Shown: positions 35,152-41,400 of the stretch, one piece after another
Layout of the letters: the number at the start of each line of letters is the position of its first letter
How positions within the stretch are numbered: position 1 is the stretch's first letter
From: Ensifer sp. LC163
GTDB taxonomy: Bacteria > Pseudomonadota > Alphaproteobacteria > Rhizobiales > Rhizobiaceae
Direction of reading: 5' to 3'
NCBI RefSeq assembly: GCF_001695855.1
Contig: NZ_MBSS01000025.1
Span: 7,501-48,900 of the forward strand
Length of the DNA: 41,400 nucleotides
Program-made: the position numbers and the translations under genes
Notes under the pieces: model-generated
What the model saw: only the letters and a program-made list of their open reading frames with translations
Databases searched by the model: none
Told to the model about the DNA's origin: nothing

Positions 35152-35709
35152 TCAGGGCTGCAGTTCGACATCCCAGTAGAGATAGTCCATCCAGCTTTCA
35201 TGCAGGTGGTTCGGCGGGAAAAGCCGGCCATTGTTGTGCAGGTCCTGGACCGTCGGGTGATAGGGCTTCTGGTGCGGGAACATGCCGGCCTGCTTCGGCA
35301 GCTTGCTGCCCTTGCGCAGATTGCAGGGCGAGCAGGCCGCAACGACGTTTTCCCAGGTCGTCTGGCCGCCATGGGCGCGCGGTACCACATGATCAAAGGT
35401 CAGATCGTCGGGCGTGCCGCAATACTGGCATTCGAACTTGTCGCGCAGGAAGACGTTGAACCGGGTGAACGCCGGATGCCGCGACGGCTGCACGTAGCTC
35501 TTGAGGCAAACAACGCTGGGCAACCGCATCGAGAAGCTGGGCGAGGAGACCGAGTGCTCGTACTCCGCGAGGATAATCACACGGTCAAGGAAGACGGCCT
35601 TGATCGCGTCCTGCCAGGACCAGAGCGACAAGGGATAATAACTCAGCGGCCGATAGTCAGCGTTCAAGACGAGCGCCGGCAAGGCCTGCGGTGAGACTGC
35701 AATCGTCAA
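35152..35709 (-). CDS. HNH endonuclease
   Basis: A 185-residue protein with a C-terminal zinc-bound HNH fold: C94 and C97 (CQYCG), D106-H107 (TFDHVVPRAHGG), N121 and C126/C129 with N130 (TWENVVAACSPCNLRKG). The N-terminal ADYRPLSYYPLSLWSWQDAIKAVF is characteristic of a widespread chromosomal HNH group in alphaproteobacteria. A role in DNA repair or recombination is plausible, and no restriction or mobile-element partner lies nearby. The start is preceded by AGGAGAATACGC on the coding strand. Confidence 0.92.
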   Translation of the reverse strand: MTIAVSPQALPALVLNADYRPLSYYPLSLWSWQDAIKAVFLDRVIILAEYEHSVSSPSFSMRLPSVVCLKSYVQPSRHPAFTRFNVFLRDKFECQYCGTPDDLTFDHVVPRAHGGQTTWENVVAACSPCNLRKGSKLPKQAGMFPHQKPYHPTVQDLHNNGRLFPPNHLHESWMDYLYWDVELQP

Positions 35710-35814
35710 GCGTATTCTCCTGATCGATTCGGCATCTGCACCTTCTATATTAGGCCCGTTGCAACAGGATTGTGAAGCCGGAAAGAAAAACGAACAGCGG
35801 ATTCGCTTTTTCCT

Positions 35815-36462
35815 TCAAGACGTCACAGGAACAGCATCCCGCCGCATTTCTTGCGCGTAATAGGCCCAGAACAGACGTGCCGCGACGCTGCGCCAAGGCG
35901 ACCATGACGCGGCCAGCGAATCAATCTCGCGGGCGGTCGGGCGCAACTCCAGACCGAGACCGTGGCTGATCGCGTTTTGCAACGCGACATCGCCGGATGG
36001 AAAGACATCCGGATGCCCGGCGCAAAACAACAGATAGACCTCCGCTGTCCAGCGCCCGACGCCCTTGATGGTCGTCAGTTCGTGGATCGCCTCCTGGGCT
36101 TCGACATTGCAAATCGCGTCGAGGTCGATCTCGCCGGCAACAACCACCTGTGCCACCCGCCGCAGCGCGTCGGCCTTGGCGCGGGAAAGCCCGATCGTCC
36201 GGCAATCCTCGTCGCTGAGTGTCAGGGCGGCAGGCGCGGTGATCTCACCGAGCGACACTTCCATGCGTTTCCAGATCGCCGCAGCGCTTGCCTTCGACAC
36301 CATCTGCGACACGATGATGCTGGCAAGACCGCGATAGCCGGGGTCGGTTCGTCTGAGCGGCACGGGCCCGGCCCTGGCCACGACATGCTCGAGACGGGCG
36401 TCTAGCATCACCAGACCAGCAAGGCCCGCCTCGATGTCCTCATGTGTTCGGATGATCCGCAT
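35815..36462 (-). CDS. DNA-3-methyladenine glycosylase II (AlkA-like)
   Basis: A 215-residue helix-hairpin-helix base excision glycosylase. The HhH is LTTIKGVGRWTAEVYLL (129-145) and the catalytic Asp is D158 in DVFPSGDVALQ. It removes alkylated bases. It lacks the extra N-terminal domain of E. coli AlkA, as do many alphaproteobacterial forms. GGAGG 6 bases before the ATG at 36462 decides the start over one 45 bases upstream. It is divergent from gluQRS with 54 bases between starts, so promoters must overlap. Confidence 0.9.
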   Translation of the reverse strand: MRIIRTHEDIEAGLAGLVMLDARLEHVVARAGPVPLRRTDPGYRGLASIIVSQMVSKASAAAIWKRMEVSLGEITAPAALTLSDEDCRTIGLSRAKADALRRVAQVVVAGEIDLDAICNVEAQEAIHELTTIKGVGRWTAEVYLLFCAGHPDVFPSGDVALQNAISHGLGLELRPTAREIDSLAASWSPWRSVAARLFWAYYAQEMRRDAVPVTS

Positions 36463-36516
36463 GGCGCCTCCAAAAAGCGGATGATTTTTATACCGCTTCC
36501 ATGCCAAAGGGAAACG

Positions 36517-37407
36517 ATGGCAGACACGTCATCCGCACAACCTGTTTTCCGTTTTGCACCGAGTCCGAACGGCCTTCTGCATCTGGGCCACGCGCTGTCG
36601 GCGATGCTCAACCACGACATGGCGCGCGCATCGGGAGGGCGGTTCCTGCTGCGCATCGAGGATATCGACCGGACGCGCTGCCGTCCGGAATTCGAGGCCG
36701 CGATCTCTAGCGATCTCGCCTGGCTCGGGCTTGAATGGGAACAGCCAGTGCGCCGGCAATCGGACCATCTCGATCTTTACGCATCCGGACTCCAGCGGCT
36801 GAACGAGATGGGCCTCGTCTATCCCTCGGCCCTGTCGCGCGGCGAGATCAAGGCGGCGGTTGCCAATGCCGAAGCTGAGGGCAGGAGTTGGCCGCGCGAT
36901 CCGGACGGCACACCGCTCTACCCCGGGCGCGAGCGCGATCTGGAGACCGGTGCGCGCAACGCCATCATCGCAGGCGGCAAGCCCTATGCCTGGCGGCTGG
37001 ACATGCAAAAGGCGGTGCTTGCGGCCGGTGGACCTCCCCTCGTCTGGCAGGAAACCGGCAGTGGACCGGATGGAGAGACGGGCACCATAAAGGCCGATCC
37101 TGCCGCCTGGGGCGACGTCATCCTGTCGCGCTCCGACGCGCCGTCGAGCTACCATCTGTCTGTTGTCGTCGACGATGCGCTGCAAGGCATAACCCATGTG
37201 GTGCGCGGTCGCGACCTCTATCACGCAACCGCCGTGCATCGCCTGCTGCAGCGGCTGCTGGATCTGCCCGAACCCAACTACCACCATCACCGCCTGCTGC
37301 TCGGCGCCGACGGCCGGAAGCTTTCCAAGAGCAATCGGGACACCGGTATTTCAGCCTTCCGCGAGGCTGGCCGGTCGCCGGCCGACATCCGTGCCCTGAT
37401 CCTCTAA
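36517..37407 (+). CDS. gluQRS: Glutamyl-Q tRNA(Asp) synthetase
   Basis: A 296-residue truncated GluRS-like enzyme without an anticodon-binding domain, which attaches glutamate to queuosine in tRNA-Asp. The class I signatures are present: PSPNGLLHLGHA (16-27) and KLSKS (268-272). The zinc-binding cysteines known in E. coli GluQRS are missing: where CxC is expected the sequence is VYPSALSRGEI and no Cys follows. AAAGGGAAACG precedes the ATG. It converges on the YihY-family gene with a 6-base gap. Confidence 0.92.
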   Translation: MADTSSAQPVFRFAPSPNGLLHLGHALSAMLNHDMARASGGRFLLRIEDIDRTRCRPEFEAAISSDLAWLGLEWEQPVRRQSDHLDLYASGLQRLNEMGLVYPSALSRGEIKAAVANAEAEGRSWPRDPDGTPLYPGRERDLETGARNAIIAGGKPYAWRLDMQKAVLAAGGPPLVWQETGSGPDGETGTIKADPAAWGDVILSRSDAPSSYHLSVVVDDALQGITHVVRGRDLYHATAVHRLLQRLLDLPEPNYHHHRLLLGADGRKLSKSNRDTGISAFREAGRSPADIRALIL

Positions 37408-37413
37408 GCGAAC

Positions 37414-38295
37414 TTAGTCCTCGGTCGTGCGCACGCCCTGGAAGCTGCGCCGCACCATGCGCTTAACCCGATATTTAAGGATCGCGGCATTGATCTCGGC
37501 GCCGATGATGAAGATCGCCGCGACTATATAGAGGAACACCAGCACGATCATGATCGAGGCCAGACCCGCATAGGTCGAGACATAGGTCGCAAAGGTCGAG
37601 AGGTAATAGGCGAAGGTGTAGCCGCCGATCGTCCAGCAGAGCAGCGTCAGAAAAATGCCCGGCAACACGTCGACGACCTTGCGGTGACCATCCGGCAGCC
37701 ACAGGTGCGACATAAACAGCCCCCCCGTCACCACGACCAGTGCCAGCGGCAGGCTCCAGTTGTCGACCGTCGCCAATACCCCGTCGAGCCAGGGCAGCCA
37801 TTCGCCGGCATAGCGAAGCGCCAGCGGCACGGCAACGAGAATAATGCTCAGCGCCGCAAGGATCAGCACCCCGGCGATCACGAACCCGAGGCTGGCAAGG
37901 CGCGTCACGTACCAGTAGCGGCTTTCCGTCACCCGGTAGGCGCGGTTGAGCGACACCCGCAGCGCCTCGACGCCATTCGAGGCGAAGTAGGCGGCTGCGA
38001 GCACCGAAACGGTCAGCAGGCCGCCGCGCGGAATGGTCAGCACCTGTACGATCTCGTTGGCGATCGGGGTGGCGATCGACTCCGGCCAGGCGTCGAAAAT
38101 GAGGTGAACCGCGGTCTCGGCAAACTGATCGGCCCCAAGAAAGCTGCCGAGCGCCGTACCGAAAATCAGGAAGGGGAAGACGGCAAGCAAGGACGAAAGC
38201 GCCACATGGCTCGCCATGGCCCAGCCGTCGTCCAGACTGAAGTGCCATAGCGCATCGAACACGACTTTCCAGATGATGCGAAGAAACGCTGGCAT
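37414..38295 (-). CDS. YihY/virulence factor BrkB family membrane protein
   Basis: A 293-residue inner-membrane protein with six predicted spans and the YihY/BrkB pattern: MASHVALSSLLAVFPFLIFG, NEIVQVLTIPRGGLLTVSVLAAAYFASNGVEALRVSLNRAYRV, and FAYYLSTFATYVSTYAGLASIMIVLVFLYIVAAIFIIGAEINA. The family was once called ribonuclease BN by mistake; no molecular function is firmly known. GGAGTGGAA precedes the ATG at 38295, favoured over one 72 bases upstream. Confidence 0.9.
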   Translation of the reverse strand: MPAFLRIIWKVVFDALWHFSLDDGWAMASHVALSSLLAVFPFLIFGTALGSFLGADQFAETAVHLIFDAWPESIATPIANEIVQVLTIPRGGLLTVSVLAAAYFASNGVEALRVSLNRAYRVTESRYWYVTRLASLGFVIAGVLILAALSIILVAVPLALRYAGEWLPWLDGVLATVDNWSLPLALVVVTGGLFMSHLWLPDGHRKVVDVLPGIFLTLLCWTIGGYTFAYYLSTFATYVSTYAGLASIMIVLVFLYIVAAIFIIGAEINAAILKYRVKRMVRRSFQGVRTTED

Positions 38296-38478
38296 TTCCA
38301 CTCCGGCCCAGTGGCACCGGGGTCGCCTGCCTTCGCATGCATCCCGTCCGGCGCCGTTCCATGGCATTGCCGCTCATCCGCCCGCGACAACGTACACGGG
38401 TTTGGGCTCGCGCAATTCAATTGTATCCCGCCGATGAATATGGGAAACGGAGGCAGGATTTCTACAGGAATCGACAGG

Positions 38479-39312
38479 ATGTCCGATCGCCCCACAATCA
38501 TTGTCACCGGCTGTTCATCCGGGATCGGCGCCCATTGTGCCCGCGCGCTGCATGCGGACGGCTGGCGGGTGTTTGCAACCGTTCGCCGCGAAGAGGACCG
38601 AAGCGCCCTGGAAAGCGAGGGCATCGAAACCTTCCTGATGGACTATACCAAGCCGGAGACGATCGCCGCCCTCGTCGAGGCAGTCATGGCGCGCTCCGGC
38701 GGTCGTATCGATGCGCTGTTCAACAACGGCGCCTATGGCCAGGCCGGCGCGGTCGAGGACCTGCCGACCGAAGCCCTGCGGCTGCAGCTGGAAACCAACG
38801 TCATCGGCTGGCACGACCTGACGCGCCGGGTGATCCCGGCGATGCGGGCGCGCGGAAGCGGCCGCATCGTGCAATGCTCCTCCATCCTCGGTATCGTGCC
38901 CTACCGTTGGCGCGGCGCCTATAACGCATCGAAGTTTGCGATCGAGGCGCTGTCGCTGACCCTGAGAATGGAACTCGCCGGAAGTGGCATCAAGGTCAGC
39001 CTGATCGAGCCGGGGCCGATCGCCTCGAAATTCACCGCCAATGCCGTGACCTATATCGAACGCTTCATCGACCTGAAGAATTCGGTCCACCGCGCCGAGT
39101 ACGAGCGGCAGATGCGCCGCCTGAGAGGCGAGAGCAAACCGGTCGCGGGCAAGCTCGGACCGGATGCCGTATATGCGGTCCTAAAGCACGCGCTGGCAGC
39201 AAAGAGACCGAAACCGCACTATATTGTAACAAGGCCCGCCAAGCAGGGCGCGTTCCTGAAGAAGCTCCTGCCGGCCGCATTGTTTTACCGTATTATCGGC
39301 CGACTCGGCTGA
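38479..39312 (+). CDS. Short-chain dehydrogenase/reductase
   Basis: A 277-residue classical SDR: cofactor loop TGCSSGIG (10-17), NNGAYG (82-87, the NNAG position), catalytic YNASK with Y148 and K152, and the post-motif IEPGPIASKF. It is NAD(P)-dependent; the substrate is not predictable. A C-terminal extension (about 230-277, basic, VTRPAKQGAFLKKLLPAALFYRIIGRLG) looks amphipathic and may touch the membrane. AGGA 9 bases upstream supports the ATG at 38479; an open frame extends further upstream without homology. A HIG1-domain gene follows after 23 bases. Confidence 0.92.
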   Translation: MSDRPTIIVTGCSSGIGAHCARALHADGWRVFATVRREEDRSALESEGIETFLMDYTKPETIAALVEAVMARSGGRIDALFNNGAYGQAGAVEDLPTEALRLQLETNVIGWHDLTRRVIPAMRARGSGRIVQCSSILGIVPYRWRGAYNASKFAIEALSLTLRMELAGSGIKVSLIEPGPIASKFTANAVTYIERFIDLKNSVHRAEYERQMRRLRGESKPVAGKLGPDAVYAVLKHALAAKRPKPHYIVTRPAKQGAFLKKLLPAALFYRIIGRLG

Positions 39313-39335
39313 GTGAAAACGCAAGGGAGCATTCG

Positions 39336-39539
39336 ATGTCCAGTTTCGTCACCGGCCTGACCCTGTTTGTCATGGGGCTGGTCGTCATCGTTCTGATCCG
39401 CGGCCTCTTGAACATGATGAGGGGTGGCAGCAGCAGCAAATCCAACAAGCTGATGCAGGCTCGTGTACTGCTGCAGGCAGTCGCGATCGTATTGATCATG
39501 CTGACGCTATGGATCACCGGCGGCGGCCGCCCCGCCTGA
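39336..39539 (+). CDS. HIG1-domain (twin transmembrane) protein
   Basis: A 67-residue protein with two membrane spans, FVTGLTLFVMGLVVIVLIRGLL (4-25) and LLQAVAIVLIMLTLWITGG (45-63). They are joined by a polar loop ending NKLMQARVLLQ, the (Q/I)xR-type signature of the HIG1 family. Mitochondrial relatives associate with cytochrome oxidase and supercomplexes, so a respiratory assembly role is plausible. GGGAG lies upstream. The next gene starts 16 bases after its stop, so it is probably co-transcribed with it. Confidence 0.9.
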   Translation: MSSFVTGLTLFVMGLVVIVLIRGLLNMMRGGSSSKSNKLMQARVLLQAVAIVLIMLTLWITGGGRPA

Positions 39540-39555
39540 GGAACGTGACGACACC

Positions 39556-40134
39556 ATGGTCAAGCTCAACAAGATCTACACCCGGACGGGCGACAACGGC
39601 ACCACCGGGCTCGTCTCCGGTGCGCGCCGCCTGAAGAGCGATCTCCGGGTCGACGCGTACGGCGCCGTCGATGAGGCCAACGCTTTCGTCGGGCTCGCAC
39701 GGCAACACACCGCCGATGCCGTCGATCTCGACGCCGCCTTGATGCGGATCCAGAACGATCTCTTCGATCTCGGCGCCGATCTCGCGACCCCCGACACCGG
39801 CGAGAAGCCGGAATACGAGCCGCTTCGCATCGTCGCCACGCAGGTAACCTGGCTCGAAGCCGAGATCGATCGGCTGAACGCCGATCTCCAGCCCCTGCGC
39901 TCCTTCGTGCTGCCGGCCGGCAGCGCCGCATCCGCCGCGCTCCATGTGGCGCGAACCGTTGCCCGACGTGCCGAGCGGCAGATGGTGGCGCTTGCCCAGC
40001 TCGAGGCCGAAATCGTCAGCCGCGAGGCGATCGCCTACATCAATCGGCTGTCGGATTTCCTGTTCGTCGCAGCCCGCTGGGCAAACGACAAGGGACATGC
40101 CGACGTCCTTTGGATTCCCGGGAAAAACAGATAA
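39556..40134 (+). CDS. PduO-type cob(I)alamin adenosyltransferase
   Basis: A 192-residue ATP:corrinoid adenosyltransferase of the PduO class, which makes adenosylcobalamin. The ATP-binding N-terminus is YTRTGDNGTTGLVSGARRLKSD, the core has RVDAYGAVDEANAFVG, and the helical FVLPAGSAASAALHVARTVARRAERQ carries the conserved Arg and Glu. It is a five-helix bundle, probably a trimer in the cytosol. Only 16 bases separate it from the HIG1 gene, so there is no room for a separate cobalamin riboswitch. The rhomboid gene follows after 65 bases. Confidence 0.94.
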   Translation: MVKLNKIYTRTGDNGTTGLVSGARRLKSDLRVDAYGAVDEANAFVGLARQHTADAVDLDAALMRIQNDLFDLGADLATPDTGEKPEYEPLRIVATQVTWLEAEIDRLNADLQPLRSFVLPAGSAASAALHVARTVARRAERQMVALAQLEAEIVSREAIAYINRLSDFLFVAARWANDKGHADVLWIPGKNR

Positions 40135-40199
40135 CGTTTCCGACTCCATGGCGCGTCTAGATCGGCGCCGGACTGTAGGATCACGCTTCGGGGGACCGC

Positions 40200-40994
40200 A
40201 TGTTCATACCGCTTCACGACAGGAACACCCTGAAGCACATCAAGGTTCAGTATGTGACGATCAGCCTGATCGTCATCAACATCGTCGTCTGGCTGATAAC
40301 CGGTCCGATCGCCACGGAAGAATTCGCCAACGCGACGTTGCTGGGCTTCGGCTATATCCCGGCGCTCATCTTCGACTATGCCCAGCTCGACCCGTCGCTG
40401 ATCATCGTGCCTGATGGTTTCACCTTCATCACCTATTCCTTCCTGCATGGCGGCTTCATGCATCTGGCGATGAACATGCTGTTTCTCTGGGTGTTCGGCG
40501 ACAATGTCGAGGATGCGCTCGGGCACTTTCGCTTTCTTGTGTTCTATCTCGCCTGTGCCGCTGCCGGGGCCTTGGCGCATGGCCTGCTCGACCCGGCATC
40601 GGAAGCCCCGCTGATCGGTGCATCGGGCGCGATCTCCGGCGTGGTCGCCGCCTATTTTCTGCTGCACCCGAAGGTGCGTGTCTGGGTTCTGGTGTTCTTC
40701 CGGATACCGTTGCCCCTGCCGGCGGCCATTCCGCTCGCCTTCTGGATCGGCCAGCAATTCTTCATGCTTGTGGTCGATCCCGGTAGTGGCGTCTCCTGGA
40801 GCGCCCATGTCGGCGGCATCGTCGCGGGGCTGGTACTGGTGGTCATTTTGCGACGCCGCGGCGTCCCGCTCTTCGACCGCACGATCGTCACGCCCCGCGC
40901 TGTCGAACACAAGGCGGAGTCCGTCGTCGTCTCGCCGCAACCCACGCCGGAAACGCGCAAACCACCGACACCCTGGGGTCGCCCGACAGCTTGA
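40200..40994 (+). CDS. Rhomboid family intramembrane serine protease
   Basis: A 264-residue polytopic protease with the complete rhomboid active site: nucleophile S142 in GASG (140-143), H203 in WSAHVGGIVAGL, and N92 in GGFMHLAMNMLFLWVFGDNVED, which supports the oxyanion hole. About six spans are visible. The C-terminal cytosolic tail (about 215-264, polar and Pro-rich) is likely unstructured. Substrates are unknown. GGGGGA precedes the ATG. Confidence 0.92.
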   Translation: MFIPLHDRNTLKHIKVQYVTISLIVINIVVWLITGPIATEEFANATLLGFGYIPALIFDYAQLDPSLIIVPDGFTFITYSFLHGGFMHLAMNMLFLWVFGDNVEDALGHFRFLVFYLACAAAGALAHGLLDPASEAPLIGASGAISGVVAAYFLLHPKVRVWVLVFFRIPLPLPAAIPLAFWIGQQFFMLVVDPGSGVSWSAHVGGIVAGLVLVVILRRRGVPLFDRTIVTPRAVEHKAESVVVSPQPTPETRKPPTPWGRPTA

Positions 40995-41118
40995 AACCGC
41001 GGACTTGAGATCCAACCCGCACCGGTTTCGTCGTCATTTCAAGGGCTTGACCTCCCATGAACGATAGGAAGAGTACGCTCGTACCGCATCGGCGAAGAGG
41101 TCTTGTCAGGTCACTTTC

Positions 41119-41132
41119 TTACGTGTACGTAA
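41119..41132. promoter_or_regulatory. 14-base palindrome upstream of etfB, possible operator
   Basis: TTACGT-GT-ACGTAA is a perfect inverted repeat about 150 bases before etfB, followed by AACGTTATT. TACGT-type palindromes are reported for MerR-family regulators of branched-chain and acyl-CoA catabolism (LiuR-like), which fits an electron-transfer flavoprotein gene. This assignment is from memory and unproven. Confidence 0.4.
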
Positions 41133-41282
41133 ACGTTATTCCAATTCTCGGGATTATATCGATTTAGCGCCATGCACAGTGATTGTAATTGGAGAAAAAA
41201 CGCGTATCGATGTCGCCCACCGACAATCAGGCGGCTCCGTTAAGGCGCATTTTCCTGCGAAAGCTCTTGGAGGGAAGAATCC

Positions 41283-41400
41283 ATGAAAATACTTGTGACG
41301 GTCAAGCGGGTGGTTGACTACAACGTCAAGATCCGGGTGAAGGCGGACGGCTCGGGCGTCGAGCTCGCCAATGTGAAGATGTCGATGAACCCGTTCGACG
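41283..41400 (+). CDS. etfB: Electron transfer flavoprotein beta subunit, 3' end outside window
   Basis: The first 39 residues are visible: [20 protein letters not shown] and [10 protein letters not shown], a clear EtfB N-terminus. EtfAB takes electrons from acyl-CoA and amino-acid dehydrogenases and delivers them to ubiquinone through ETF-QO. GGAGGGAAG lies 6-7 bases upstream of the ATG. The 288-base region before it holds a TTACGT palindrome and is probably the regulatory region; etfA is expected to follow. Confidence 0.92.
   Translation, partial: MKILVTVKRVVDYNVKIRVKADGSGVELANVKMSMNPFD

Noticed and set aside
35775-35805. AGCG-GATT-CGCT hairpin with T-run between the HNH and glycosylase genes
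   Set aside because: Only a 4-base stem on the strand opposite both flanking genes, so too weak to call a terminator.
40135-40199. Possible cobalamin riboswitch around the adenosyltransferase gene
   Set aside because: Only 16 bases separate it from the upstream gene and 65 from the downstream gene; no B12-box-like sequence is seen.
1-41400. CRISPR array, prophage, transposon or integrative element
   Set aside because: No regularly spaced short repeats, transposase, integrase or phage genes were found; the only repeat family is the RIME-like element. The tRNA-Leu gene shows no nearby integrase or repeated 3' end.

Overview
The window is about 41.4 kb of high-GC alphaproteobacterial chromosome, most likely from the Rhizobiaceae and close to Sinorhizobium/Ensifer. 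Three things point there: the gene content and order (clpB; DUF4167-prmC-prfA-ptsP-lysC; comF-grxC-nitrilase-DUF1178; argJ-GNAT-mutT; secA with a divergent parvulin), five copies of an intergenic mosaic repeat resembling the RIME1 family of rhizobia, and promoter-like CTTGAC-N17-CTATAT motifs. No phage, transposase, CRISPR array or integrative element is visible. Both ends cut genes: an M23 peptidase on the left and etfB on the right.

Layout. 1-4.1 kb: M23 peptidase, then the ClpB disaggregase with a good candidate heat-shock (RpoH) promoter. 4.1-5.9 kb: a saccharopine-dehydrogenase-like oxidoreductase divergent from a TetR regulator, with a repeated operator-like site at the oxidoreductase promoter. 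6.0-12.7 kb: a leftward housekeeping run of lysC, ptsP, prfA, prmC and DUF4167. 12.7-17.7 kb: a roughly 700-base stretch with no convincing gene, then ABC-F ATPase, SAM methyltransferase, RibD/DHFR-like reductase and ubiG; the last three lie between two near-identical direct repeats. 17.8-21 kb: a frameshifted GNAT gene, DUF1178, nitrilase-family amidase, grxC and comF. 21-25.4 kb: a divergent methyltransferase-like gene, a 57-codon Flp-type pilin, a small membrane protein, mutT, GNAT and argJ. 25.5-29.4 kb: parvulin and secA, divergent. 29.5-34 kb: a polysaccharide flippase coupled to a BioF2-type acyltransferase, facing an acyl-CoA synthetase. 34-41.4 kb: tRNA-Leu(CAA), dsbB, HNH endonuclease, DNA glycosylase, gluQRS, YihY-family protein, short-chain dehydrogenase, HIG1-domain protein, PduO-type adenosyltransferase, rhomboid protease and the start of etfB.

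The genes are mainly housekeeping: protein quality control and export (clpB, secA, parvulin, dsbB, grxC, rhomboid), translation termination and release-factor methylation (prfA, prmC), amino-acid synthesis (lysC, argJ), nitrogen-PTS signalling (ptsP), quinone and electron transfer (ubiG, HIG1, etfB) and DNA or nucleotide repair (glycosylase, mutT).

The most interesting signal is the repeat family. The five copies carry two imperfect palindromes, and in individual copies an arm has been made perfect by gain or loss of matching bases, alongside paired compensatory substitutions. One copy supplies the Shine-Dalgarno and start codon of a methyltransferase-like gene. Another supplies the last codons and stop of the frameshifted GNAT gene. 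Two copies share 85 identical bases in direct orientation around ubiG.
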